This document shows, in pieces, positions 1 through 7,005 of a stretch of 64,000 nt of DNA. A model generated the notes under the pieces. That model did not search any database. It saw only the letters and a program-made list of their open reading frames with translations, and was not told the DNA's origin. The position numbers and the translations under genes are program-made. Position 1 is the first letter of the stretch. Every line of letters starts with the position of its first letter. Origin of the DNA: Flagellimonas yonaguniensis (GTDB lineage: Bacteria; Bacteroidota; Bacteroidia; Flavobacteriales; Flavobacteriaceae); the NCBI RefSeq assembly GCF_029193885.1, contig NZ_JARFVB010000015.1, forward strand, positions 1 through 64,000. The letters run 5' to 3'.

Positions 1-74
1 AGGCTATGCCGCTCTTTCAAGGCTTCCAATACCACCTTGGTCTTGAACTTCGGGGTAAACTTTCTTCGTGTCAT
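1..74 (-). CDS. IS3-family transposase OrfA, N-terminal fragment
   Basis: Reading the minus strand from the ATG at 74 gives MTRRKFTPKFKTKVVLEALK and then ERHS before the window ends. This is the typical beginning of IS3-family OrfA, a small helix-turn-helix protein that binds the element's ends and is joined to the DDE integrase OrfB by frameshifting. Only about 24 residues are visible, so intactness and the exact subgroup cannot be judged. Confidence 0.75.
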   Translation of the reverse strand, partial: MTRRKFTPKFKTKVVLEALKERHS

Positions 75-127
75 ATTCAGTAAATTTAATGATTAAACTT
101 ACTGCCCTAATTTTTGGGGTATCTACA
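1..127 (-). mobile_element. End of an IS3-family insertion sequence, cut by the window edge
   Basis: The first 127 bases look like the upstream end of an IS3-type element lying outside the window. On the minus strand the sequence starts TGTAGATACCCC, followed by a short AT-rich leader and an OrfA-like start at 74. TG at the tip and a C/A-rich inverted end are usual for IS3 elements. The tip is placed at 127 from that pattern only. The opposite inverted repeat and the target duplication lie outside the window, so the boundary is inferred. Confidence 0.6.
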
Positions 128-243
128 GAGTTCTAAATTTTTAGTTTTCTTCCGTAACCTTCGCCTTTTATCTTTTCATCCTCACCCTTCTTGTCATATA
201 TGACATGTAACAGCTATTCAAAAATCTTTTTCTTGCCTCTATC

Positions 244-429
244 ATGGGAAAAGAAGAAAATTTATTGAATTGGATGGAAGACGGGTACGGTTCTCCTGAG
301 GAACTCGCCAAAGTGTTGGATTTGGGGCTGGAAATGCTGTTTTATTTGGAAGAAGATACCTTTGACCGCAAGGAAGTGCACGAAGTGGTCGCTGCGCTTC
401 GAGGGATTGTGGTTGGGTTGAGAGAGTAG
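244..429 (+). CDS. Small acidic protein of unknown function (61 aa)
   Basis: I do not recognise this gene. It encodes 61 residues rich in Glu, Asp and Leu with no signal peptide or membrane segment, and it is probably largely helical. It lies between the IS3 end and the convergent TIR gene, with 4 bp between the two stops. The frame is open from a plausible ATG and the composition is protein-like (MEDGYGSPEELAKVL, then an Asp/Glu-rich helix). No clear TAnnTTTG box is seen upstream. It could be a cargo gene of the accessory region or a chance frame. Confidence 0.5.
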   Translation: MGKEENLLNWMEDGYGSPEELAKVLDLGLEMLFYLEEDTFDRKEVHEVVAALRGIVVGLRE

Positions 430-433
430 TAAC

Positions 434-1450
434 TTATTTTTCCATCAATAACCTTTGCATATGTTTTCTCAACATTCTTGGCAACTCTCTATACATTATA
501 AAATCCTCTTTGGAATTCATCATAAGTAATTCTTCCATAATTGGATTACGAGTCGTTATTTCAAGCATTTCATCAAATTCCATTACTGCTTTCTCCTTTT
601 CCATTCTCGATAAATCGGACTTGATTGTTCTAATGGTTTCTGTTCCCGATTCATATACCCATGGCATTTTTTCTCTTATTAAACCAAGTGCCATTAATAA
701 ACCTATTGTTGGATTTGGCGTCATGTGCAACATTTCTTCTACCATAGCTGGATAGAACCTTTTTCGTCTTTTTTCTCTATGTTCAGAATCAATTCTACTC
801 TCAATTCTGGATGGCAGATCTTGAAACATTACCTTAATTTCTTCAAACAGTTTTGGAGTATCATTTTCATTGTAATGAATAACACTATCATTCTGGGGGT
901 CTTTTTTTCTTTTAGAAAAAATCTCTCCTATAGATGTTATAAACTTTTGAACATGAAACTTGATAGTTTCTTCGTCCGGCTCAGAATTTGGAATTCTATC
1001 AACAAGTTGAAAAACAAGTTTACATAAAGATTCTTCATCTCCCCCACAATTTTGGAATTGGGCAAAAGGTCCGCTAGAAGCTTTCTTAAGTGTAAGTCCA
1101 AGTGCAACACCTAGTATTGGGGTATTTAATTTGCCTTTTGCCATCCCTGCTTCAAAAAGAATCCATGGTCTATCAACACTGTAAGGTGTTAATAAACATA
1201 CAACGTCAGTTGCCCCCTGAATGTTCTTAATTATTTCTGGATACCATTCAACCCCATATTCAATGCCTTGATTACCTTTTTTATCTGATGACCGAAAAGA
1301 TTTTAGGACACCTGCACTAACCCTTTTCAACAATATACTAAACGCTTCTGCTATTTCTGCATCCCTTGTATCATGACTAATAAAGACCAATGAGTTCGGA
1401 GATTTAGTCAATAGTTGTTCTTCTTGCTTTTCTTCTTTTGATTCACTCAT
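434..1450 (-). CDS. TIR-domain protein (putative NAD-processing defence or signalling enzyme)
   Basis: Residues about 20-165 form a bacterial TIR domain. It opens with LVFISHDTRDAEIAEAF, continues through a ligand-loop region with SSDKK, and has RPWILFEAG, in which W96 and E100 form the WxxxE motif containing the glutamate needed for NAD cleavage in catalytic TIR domains. Residues about 200-338 are helical and charged, with a basic stretch REKRRKR, and I cannot assign them. There is no signal peptide or membrane segment, so it should be cytoplasmic. It stands alone next to an IS end, with no recognisable Thoeris, CBASS or Argonaute partner in the window. Catalytic activity and a role in phage defence are inferences. 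A regulatory or scaffold role is also possible. Confidence 0.85.
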   Translation of the reverse strand: MSESKEEKQEEQLLTKSPNSLVFISHDTRDAEIAEAFSILLKRVSAGVLKSFRSSDKKGNQGIEYGVEWYPEIIKNIQGATDVVCLLTPYSVDRPWILFEAGMAKGKLNTPILGVALGLTLKKASSGPFAQFQNCGGDEESLCKLVFQLVDRIPNSEPDEETIKFHVQKFITSIGEIFSKRKKDPQNDSVIHYNENDTPKLFEEIKVMFQDLPSRIESRIDSEHREKRRKRFYPAMVEEMLHMTPNPTIGLLMALGLIREKMPWVYESGTETIRTIKSDLSRMEKEKAVMEFDEMLEITTRNPIMEELLMMNSKEDFIMYRELPRMLRKHMQRLLMEK

Positions 1451-1731
1451 TCTTACTTATTAAATTAAATCTTATCTAAAAATAAACATGCACAATTTTC
1501 ATCCTAAAATTTATTAGGACAAACTGATTAATTCTTTTTTAAAACTTGGGGGAGAAAACTTTTAAAAAGTTATCCTAATATACACTTTTTGTTTAAAAAT
1601 CAATTAAGGTTTTCTTTAATGTGTATTCTTGACCAGTTTTCATTCCATGCGATTGCGGAACTAAGCCGAAGTACTGCACAGAATCCAAATGTTCTGGATG
1701 GGATGCTGAAACAGGTTAAGCATGACGGGGC

Positions 1732-1810
1732 GTCATTTCGAAATGAGATGCAAAGCATCGATTGAGAAATCTCTTCCATTCTCAGATTTCTCACATCCGT
1801 TCGAAATGAC
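1732..1810. repeat. 79-bp element with 11-bp terminal inverted repeats and two internal hairpins
   Basis: The ends are perfect 11-bp inverted repeats: GTCATTTCGAA at 1732-1742 and TTCGAAATGAC at 1800-1810. Inside are GATGC-AAA-GCATC at 1747-1759 and TGAGAAATCT (1763-1772) paired with AGATTTCTCA (1784-1793). The whole unit can fold into a three-way, cloverleaf-like structure. This resembles REP or MITE-type non-autonomous elements. Parts recur at 2761-2872. Confidence 0.75.
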
Positions 1811-1842
1811 AAAAAAATTACTTCGGGAAAATTCGTGGAATT

Positions 1843-1861
1843 CCTGCCTGCGGCAGGCAGG
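1843..1861. repeat. Short GC-rich palindrome
   Basis: CCTGCCTGCGGCAGGCAGG is a near-perfect 19-bp palindrome in an AT-rich background. The preceding AATTCCTGCC recurs at 25147-25156 in the rpsJ-rplC spacer, also followed by a small hairpin, so the two may belong to one dispersed family. Confidence 0.65.
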
Positions 1862-1902
1862 CGTGTCGAATAAATAATAAAGATTTCTCGAGCTCCTTCG
1901 CT

Positions 1903-1952
1903 CTCCTTCGAATCCGCTCAGGATGACAGCTCAGGAACAGCTCGAAATGACA
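1903..1952. repeat. Dispersed repeat, copy A
   Basis: The order CTCCTTCGA-A-TCCGCTCAGGA, then CAGCTC and CAGCTCGAAATGAC, is seen here. A shorter version, with C in place of A, is at 2836-2872 in the same orientation. The two copies lie on either side of the membrane-protein gene at 1980-2597. Confidence 0.6.
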
Positions 1953-1979
1953 AAGTGATTATCATTCATTGCCAATTGT

Positions 1980-2597
1980 TTATTGTTTCGGCCTGAGTAG
2001 TTTGCTCAAAAAGAACAGAGCGGCCATAATCAAAAGCATCAGCAAAAATACCAACCCAACATTCAATACCGTTGCTCCCCAACCAAGTTCCGTCACATTA
2101 AAAAAAGGATAGGGGTAAAACCCAGAAAAATGTCCACGCACCATCACAAAAACCAAATACCCTAAAGGGTATAGCAACCATTTGGAGATTTGTTTCCAAG
2201 TAACAACGGTCCTAGCACAGAACATGAGCCAATACACATACATAAACGCTGGGATGATGGTATGCAGCAATTCGTCCACCACCATTTGCAAACCCGTTGG
2301 GTTCCAAATATCACGCAACACCAATTGGTACACCAGGCCCACAACCACAATAAAAACAGTGAGCGCCATGGGCGTTGCCCTTTGATGGAAAAGAGTCAGT
2401 CGTTTCTGGTCCGCACCAAATATGCGTATGGTAAAAAACAATGCCACCAAGGTGTTGGTAAGTATGGTAAAGTAGCTTACAAATCGTACTAAACTTTCCA
2501 CTATACCAGCCTCTCGGTTTTGAAGCATCAAATACAATTGGGCGAGTACGGCAAACCAACCCATACAAAGCCCCAAGATTTCAAAATTTCTGCGCAT
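1980..2597 (-). CDS. Pr6Pr-type integral membrane protein
   Basis: The product has 205 residues and about six hydrophobic helices, beginning almost at the N-terminus (ILGLCMGWFAVLAQLYLML). The pattern matches the bacterial Pr6Pr family, which is widespread and of unknown biochemical function: an early SYFTILTN segment, a DEL(L)HT-like motif at the start of a helix, and a YPFFNV loop near the C-terminus. There is no signal peptide beyond the first helix. The gene is a single unit flanked on both sides by palindromic repeat clusters in the same orientation. It might have moved with them, though its composition resembles its neighbours. Confidence 0.75.
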   Translation of the reverse strand: MRRNFEILGLCMGWFAVLAQLYLMLQNREAGIVESLVRFVSYFTILTNTLVALFFTIRIFGADQKRLTLFHQRATPMALTVFIVVVGLVYQLVLRDIWNPTGLQMVVDELLHTIIPAFMYVYWLMFCARTVVTWKQISKWLLYPLGYLVFVMVRGHFSGFYPYPFFNVTELGWGATVLNVGLVFLLMLLIMAALFFLSKLLRPKQ

Positions 2598-2644
2598 ATA
2601 CTACTTATTAATTCTATTCTCAATTGGGCAAATACACCCCTAAG

Positions 2645-2660
2645 GTCCCCTCAAGGGGAC
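2645..2660. repeat. Small perfect hairpin
   Basis: GTCCCCT-CA-AGGGGAC has 7-bp arms and a 2-base spacer. It lies just upstream of the membrane-protein gene and opens the second repeat cluster (2640-2880). No T-run follows on either strand, so I do not call it a terminator. Confidence 0.6.
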
Positions 2661-2701
2661 AATCCAAGTGGCCTTGATCATCTAAAAGAAAACAAACTGT
2701 C

Positions 2702-2744
2702 ATTCCGTACGTATGCTGAGCGAAGTCGAAGCATAACACGGAAT
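2702..2744. repeat. Two-part palindromic repeat
   Basis: ATTCCGT (2702-2708) pairs with ACGGAAT (2738-2744), and the inner TATGCT (2712-2717) pairs with AGCATA (2730-2735). The unit forms one interrupted hairpin with loop GAGCGAAGTCGA. It is a repeat of the kind that occupies gene-free spacers in Bacteroidota. Confidence 0.65.
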
Positions 2745-2760
2745 CTCATCCTAATACGAT

Positions 2761-2872
2761 GCGCATAACGATAGCATCATTTCAAGATGAGGTGCAAAGC
2801 ATCGCTCTTTAAACCATCTCGACCGCCCCTTCTCCCTCCTTCGACTCCGCTCAGGAACCAGCTCGAAATGAC
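2761..2872. repeat. Dispersed repeat, copy B
   Basis: This stretch has GTGCAAAGCATCG (compare GATGCAAAGCATCG in the 79-bp element) and CTCCTTCGA-C-TCCGCTCAGGAACCAGCTCGAAATGAC (2836-2872). It matches copy A in order and orientation but has lost the outer inverted repeat, so it looks like a decayed copy. It ends 10 bp from the stop of the next gene. Confidence 0.6.
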
Positions 2873-2881
2873 ACCAAGGTT

Positions 2882-3835
2882 CTATGCCTTCGGCAAAAAC
2901 ACCTCTGCCATCATACAACGGGCACTACCGCCACCACAGGTCTCAATGGTATCCAAAGGACTATGGATAATGGGGCAATGCTTTTCAATGGCCTTGATTT
3001 GTTGCTCGGTCAAACTATTATAGGCTTGGGTGCTCATTACCACATAGCGCTGATCGTTTGTCCCAATTACTTGTAACATATTGCCTGCAAAGTGGCACAT
3101 TTGTTCTTCCGTAATCCGGATAACCTCCTTACCGTCCATTTTGATGTGCTCCACCACATTCTTGCGTTCCTTTTTATCGTCTATGGAATCCAAACAGATG
3201 ACTGCAAAGGTTTCCGCCATGGCCATCATCACATTGGTATGGTAAATGGGCAGTCGCTCGCCATCCACTGTTTGATTGGCATGAAATATTACTGGGAAGC
3301 AATCAAAATCCTCACAAAATTCAATGAACAGCTCTTCATGAGCACGCTCGGAAAGGGCGCAATACGCTTTTTGATTGACTCTATCTTTTAAGATACTACC
3401 TGTTCCTTCCAAAAACACGCCTTCATCTTCGGCAGCGGTATAGTCCATGATATTTTTGATGACAAAACCATGTTCCTCCAACAATTCCAACACATCTTCC
3501 CTACGCTCTTTTCTTCGGTTTTCAGCAAACATGGGGTACACACAAACGGTTCCGCTCTCATGAAAAGAAACCCAATTGTTCGGAAAAATCGAATCTGGCG
3601 TGTCCTGTTCCATATTGTCATCAATGGTAATCACATTGACGCCATGTTCCCTAAGCACCTCTACAAATTGGTCAAACTCTTGCTGTGCCTTTTTGTTGAT
3701 TTCGGTATTTTTCAGATGCGGGTCTTCCTGAAAATAATTGTTGACCGCAGTTTGCTCGTTCATCCTAAAGTTCACGGGGCGCACCATAAGAATGGTGTTG
3801 GTAATCTGTTTTCTCAATACTTTGACTGTTTTCAT
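2882..3835 (-). CDS. ctlX: CtlX-type citrulline/arginine deiminase-superfamily hydrolase
   Basis: The 317-residue protein belongs to the guanidino-group-modifying (arginine deiminase) fold. Visible signatures are MVRPVNFRMN near the start, PDSIFPNNW (80-88), FLEGTGS (141-147, acidic ligand), the histidine segment IYHTNVMMAMAETF with H199, and CGGGSARCMMAE with the candidate nucleophile C307. This layout fits the family annotated as citrulline utilisation hydrolase CtlX. Substrate is not provable from sequence. The gene follows the DDAH-type gene on the same strand after 33 bp, so the pair is probably one operon for guanidino compounds. The ATG at 3835 gives a slightly long N-terminus, but no other Met precedes the conserved block. 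Confidence 0.8.
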   Translation of the reverse strand: MKTVKVLRKQITNTILMVRPVNFRMNEQTAVNNYFQEDPHLKNTEINKKAQQEFDQFVEVLREHGVNVITIDDNMEQDTPDSIFPNNWVSFHESGTVCVYPMFAENRRKERREDVLELLEEHGFVIKNIMDYTAAEDEGVFLEGTGSILKDRVNQKAYCALSERAHEELFIEFCEDFDCFPVIFHANQTVDGERLPIYHTNVMMAMAETFAVICLDSIDDKKERKNVVEHIKMDGKEVIRITEEQMCHFAGNMLQVIGTNDQRYVVMSTQAYNSLTEQQIKAIEKHCPIIHSPLDTIETCGGGSARCMMAEVFLPKA

Positions 3836-3868
3836 TACCTGTGGCAGCAGGAAGTTAGGGTTAAATAA

Positions 3869-4783
3869 TTATGCTCTGATCAAAGGCATGGTACTGCAAC
3901 GCAACAAGCCTTCTTGTTTTGCTATTTCAGCATAGGGAATCTCCTCTACGGTAAATCCTTGGTCCCGGAGCCAATTGTTCAGTCGGGAAAAACTCTTTTC
4001 CGATACCACCACTTCGGGCGATATGGAAAAAACATTGCTGAACATTTGATACATTTCTTCTTTATCAATCTCAAAGATATTATCCGGCCCGAAGAAATCC
4101 ACCAAGTATTGGTATTCCTCCTCCACCAAAAAACCATTTTTGTGCAAAATCGCTTTGTCCTTTCCCACAGGTTGAAAGCAACAATCCAAATGCAGTGCAT
4201 TCTCCTTTGGATTGGTATTGGACTTTCGGAGTTCGAAGGATTTTACGGTTTTATGGGGAAACATATCCCGTATGAATTCCACGGCTTCGATATTGGTTCG
4301 CGCGGTAATGTAACCCGCATAGTCCACACCTGTGTAGGTTCCGATAAAAATATGATCGTTCCAGGGCATCACATCCCCTCCTTCAATATGCACTTCTTCT
4401 GGGGGACGGACAATTTTCGCAGGGTCAATTTGGTCCAAAACTTCATGAATCGCCACAAATTCTCGCTCGCGATCGGGCAGAATGTTGGCATGGAACAGTT
4501 TATCCTCTATCACAAAAGCTATATCCCTGGCAAATATTTGGTTGCAATCCTTCAATACCTCTGGACGATAAACTTTTACCCCGTATTTATTAAAGACTTG
4601 GGCAAAAGTCTCCATTTCCTTGATCATATCCGCCTCTTTGGGATAGGTTCCCGCTTTTATGTGCTCGATGGATTTAGGATCGTAGGCTTCCTCGATTGTA
4701 GGAATGGGACCACTGCTCTCAGCGGTTCCCAAAATCACAGCTTTTAGTCTGCTGGTCTCATCAACTACGTTCAATTCAATCAT
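3869..4783 (-). CDS. Dimethylarginine dimethylaminohydrolase-family amidinohydrolase
   Basis: The 304-residue protein is of arginine deiminase-superfamily type. The expected catalytic elements are present in order: ARDIAF (85-90), IEGGD (133-137), the HLD motif with H198, and RCSTMPL with C296 near the C-terminus. These match the Cys-His-Glu/Asp arrangement that hydrolyses guanidino carbons to citrulline-like products. Members of this group are annotated as DDAH or as amidinotransferase, and sequence alone does not separate methylarginine hydrolysis from amidino transfer. It is the first gene of a probable two-gene unit with the downstream CtlX-type gene. A TAGATTTG box and an inverted repeat lie in its leader. 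Confidence 0.8.
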   Translation of the reverse strand: MIELNVVDETSRLKAVILGTAESSGPIPTIEEAYDPKSIEHIKAGTYPKEADMIKEMETFAQVFNKYGVKVYRPEVLKDCNQIFARDIAFVIEDKLFHANILPDREREFVAIHEVLDQIDPAKIVRPPEEVHIEGGDVMPWNDHIFIGTYTGVDYAGYITARTNIEAVEFIRDMFPHKTVKSFELRKSNTNPKENALHLDCCFQPVGKDKAILHKNGFLVEEEYQYLVDFFGPDNIFEIDKEEMYQMFSNVFSISPEVVVSEKSFSRLNNWLRDQGFTVEEIPYAEIAKQEGLLRCSTMPLIRA

Positions 4784-4825
4784 ACAAGGTTTTTTTAAAT
4801 GCCAAAAAATAGGCCATTGAAAGCA

Positions 4826-4842
4826 TTAAGGAAAATCCTTAA
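4826..4842. promoter_or_regulatory. Inverted repeat in the DDAH leader (candidate operator)
   Basis: TTAAGGA-AAA-TCCTTAA has perfect 7-bp arms with a 3-base spacer. It lies 12 bp downstream of the -7 box of the divergently placed minus-strand gene pair, where a repressor or an RNA hairpin could act. No regulator gene is nearby. Confidence 0.4.
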
Positions 4843-4853
4843 GAATTCTGTGG

Positions 4854-4861
4854 CAAATCTA
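4854..4861 (-). promoter_or_regulatory. -7 box for the DDAH-ctlX unit
   Basis: The minus strand reads TAGATTTG, a full match to TAnnTTTG. A TTG lies 23 bp further upstream. The start codon is 70 nt downstream, giving a leader of about 65 nt that contains the inverted repeat at 4826-4842. Confidence 0.5.
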
Positions 4862-5040
4862 GTGTTTTAGTTAGACCTAATTATCAACCCAAATCATAAA
4901 TACCCCCATACAACCACAGATATTGATCATTCAAACAAGGGTATATCACCATCATGCAAAAATCTACCTATCAAATAGTTAAAATTAGCCTCAAAAGCTC
5001 AAAAACTGACAAATATCAGATAGCGGTTTATTTTAATTAT

Positions 5041-5048
5041 TACATTTG
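5041..5048 (+). promoter_or_regulatory. -7 box for the small exported protein gene
   Basis: TACATTTG fully matches TAnnTTTG and lies 20 nt before the ATG at 5069. No good TTTG is found at the expected -33 position. The spacer 4784-5068 thus holds two divergent promoters and nothing else I recognise. Confidence 0.5.
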
Positions 5049-5068
5049 TATTAAGATTTTTCTTACAG

Positions 5069-5533
5069 ATGAAAAAATTGCTATTGACATCAATTCTACT
5101 GGCGACAGTATTCGCGGTATTGGGCAGCATGGATGCTTTTCAAAAAATGGAAGGCATCAATGTAGCAGAAACAAATTCCAATTTGGGTGCACCCCCTGTT
5201 CATTCAGTTAAATATGATGACTGTATTACGGAAAGTGATTTTCCCGATGGGTATACGGTATACACTCACGATATTACCAATCAACATTCAGATTGGGACA
5301 TCATGAAAGTTAACGAGTCTATCCAAAAATATACTAAATCATTGGATTCCACTTTAAAGAACTTGAACACTGTTGATGCCCATGAGTTTATTCATCAAGC
5401 CTTCCAAAAATCAAAAAGTGCCGTTGAGACCGAGAATATTTCAAACATCCAAAAGCACTACCATGGAGAAATTATGCGAATTTGCTATGCCAAAGACAAA
5501 CAATTAAATCAAAATAAAGTAGGTATTCTTTAG
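5069..5533 (+). CDS. Small exported protein of unknown function
   Basis: I do not recognise the family. The 154 residues begin with a lysine pair and a hydrophobic stretch (MKKLLLTSILLATVFAVLG) typical of a Sec signal peptide. The mature part is polar, with two cysteines (in YDDCITESD and RICYAKDK) that could form a disulfide, and helices rich in Lys, Gln and Asn. A full TAnnTTTG box 20 nt upstream supports expression. The gene is single and converges on citrate synthase, with a shared terminator between them. Confidence 0.65.
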   Translation: MKKLLLTSILLATVFAVLGSMDAFQKMEGINVAETNSNLGAPPVHSVKYDDCITESDFPDGYTVYTHDITNQHSDWDIMKVNESIQKYTKSLDSTLKNLNTVDAHEFIHQAFQKSKSAVETENISNIQKHYHGEIMRICYAKDKQLNQNKVGIL

Positions 5534-5555
5534 TTTAAGATTTCCCTTCTCCCAT

Positions 5556-5584
5556 AAAAAAAGGGCCTTACAGCCCCTCTTTTA
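5556..5584. terminator. Bidirectional terminator between the small exported gene and gltA
   Basis: AGGGC-CTTACA-GCCCCT forms a GC-rich stem flanked by an A-run on one side and CTCTTTTATT on the other. The minus-strand copy, ending in seven T, fits gltA best. The plus-strand copy can serve the short gene ending at 5533. Confidence 0.7.
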
Positions 5585-5601
5585 TTCCTTTTCGTCCCAA
5601 A

Positions 5602-6885
5602 TCATCTTTTTTCCAATGGAACAAAGTCTCTAAGGTTTTCCCCAATGTAGACTTGTCTCGGTCTACCAATCGGTTCTTTTCTTAGTCTCATTTCTCTCCA
5701 CTGTGCTATCCATCCAGGTAATCTACCCAAAGCAAACATTACCGTGAACATTTCCGTAGGTATGCCCAATGCCCGGTAGATGATTCCGGAATAGAAATCC
5801 ACGTTGGGATACAATTTTCTATCCACAAAATAGCTGTCTTCCAAGGCTTCTTTTTCCAATCCTTTGGCGATATCCAAAATTGGATCTTCGATACCTAAGT
5901 TGCCCAACACTTCGTCGGCGGATTTTTTAATGATTTTAGCCCGTGGGTCAAAGTTTTTGTACACACGGTGTCCAAAGCCCATCAATCTAAAAGGATCGTC
6001 TTTATCCTTTGCCTTGGCCATATATTTTTTTGTGTCGCCACCGTCAGCTTCAATCGCTTCCAACATTTCCAAAACGGCTTGGTTCGCTCCTCCGTGTAAT
6101 GGACCCCATAGCGCTGAGATACCCGCCGAAAGTGAAGCAAAAAGTCCAGCGTGGGAAGACCCTACAATACGCACAGTTGAAGTTGAGCAGTTTTGCTCGT
6201 GGTCTGCGTGAAGTATCAACAACTTGTCAAGGGCGTCAATAGCAATTCTATCTCTTTTATATTCTTGATTTGGTCTTTTGAACATCATTTTATGGATGTT
6301 CTCCACATATCCGAGGGTATCATCCCCGTAATCCAACGGAAGACCTTTTTTCTTACGCATGGCCCAAGCCACCAAAACCGGGAATTTTGCCAAAATTCGC
6401 ACAATGGAATTGTACATGGCGGATTCGGATGACACATCCACACAAGATGGGTTAAAGGCCACCAATGCACTGGTCAATGAAGACAACACGCCCATTGGGT
6501 GCGCTGATTTTGGGAAGCCATCCAAAATTTTCTTCATTTCTTCATCTACTTGGGACTCTTCTTTGATATCACTATGGAATTTTTCCAACTGTTCTTTGTT
6601 GGGCAATTCCCCAAAAATCAAAAGGTAAGCTACTTCCAAAAAGTCGGCTTTCTCTGCTAAGTCCTCAATTGAATAGCCTCGATACCTCAATATTCCTTGC
6701 TCACCGTTCAGGAAAGTAATGGCACTTTCACAGGATCCCGTATTTTTATAACCGGGATCTATAGTCACCATTCCTGTTGAGGCCCTCAAGGTTTTTATAT
6801 CTATGGCCAATTCATCTTCAGTACCTTTGATAACGGGGAATTCGTACTTTTTTCCCCCGTATTCGAGTATAGCTTTATCCGACAT
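5602..6885 (-). CDS. gltA: Citrate synthase
   Basis: This enzyme condenses acetyl-CoA and oxaloacetate to citrate, the first step of the TCA cycle. The 427 residues match the usual bacterial type. Signatures are the N-terminal beta-rich extension (AILEYGGKKYEFPV) typical of hexameric, NADH-regulated enzymes, the active-site segment GPLHGGANQ, GFGHRVYKNFDPRAK with the second active-site histidine, and the FYSGIIY segment with the catalytic aspartate just before it. It is a single gene with its own promoter (6920-6950) and a terminator after its stop. Nothing is unusual. Confidence 0.97.
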   Translation of the reverse strand: MSDKAILEYGGKKYEFPVIKGTEDELAIDIKTLRASTGMVTIDPGYKNTGSCESAITFLNGEQGILRYRGYSIEDLAEKADFLEVAYLLIFGELPNKEQLEKFHSDIKEESQVDEEMKKILDGFPKSAHPMGVLSSLTSALVAFNPSCVDVSSESAMYNSIVRILAKFPVLVAWAMRKKKGLPLDYGDDTLGYVENIHKMMFKRPNQEYKRDRIAIDALDKLLILHADHEQNCSTSTVRIVGSSHAGLFASLSAGISALWGPLHGGANQAVLEMLEAIEADGGDTKKYMAKAKDKDDPFRLMGFGHRVYKNFDPRAKIIKKSADEVLGNLGIEDPILDIAKGLEKEALEDSYFVDRKLYPNVDFYSGIIYRALGIPTEMFTVMFALGRLPGWIAQWREMRLRKEPIGRPRQVYIGENLRDFVPLEKR

Positions 6886-6919
6886 TTTATATTTTAATAG
6901 ATTAATAAAAATAGAATGC

Positions 6920-6950
6920 GAAAATTACGAAAAAGCGCAGCCATTAACAA
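6920..6950 (-). promoter_or_regulatory. Probable gltA promoter
   Basis: On the minus strand TTG (6948-6950) is followed after 20 bp by TAATTTTC (6920-6927), a 7 of 8 match to TAnnTTTG. The start codon lies 34 nt further on. Confidence 0.45.
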
Positions 6951-7005
6951 TTTCCAGCTACTATTTGTGCTGATATTAACGCTAAAATGATATAGATAGA
7001 TCGCC

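Larger units (their letters stand above)
1451..1979. other. Non-coding spacer with palindromic repeats
   Basis: This 529-bp stretch has no convincing gene. The part next to the TIR gene is AT-rich and should hold its promoter, although I see no perfect TAnnTTTG box. From about 1700 it is made of palindromic repeat units, listed separately. A minus-strand open frame across the repeats has no protein-like composition and was not called. Confidence 0.6.

Noticed and set aside
1600..1812. Minus-strand open frame of 70 codons
   Set aside because: It runs through the palindromic repeats and its product has no protein-like pattern.
2645..2660. GTCCCCT-CA-AGGGGAC as a terminator
   Set aside because: No T-run follows on either strand and it lies upstream of the membrane gene, not after a gene end.
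3914..4747. Long plus-strand open frame (277 codons) opposite the DDAH-type gene
   Set aside because: It is antisense to a gene with clear catalytic motifs and its translation has no recognisable domain. It is a shadow of codon use.
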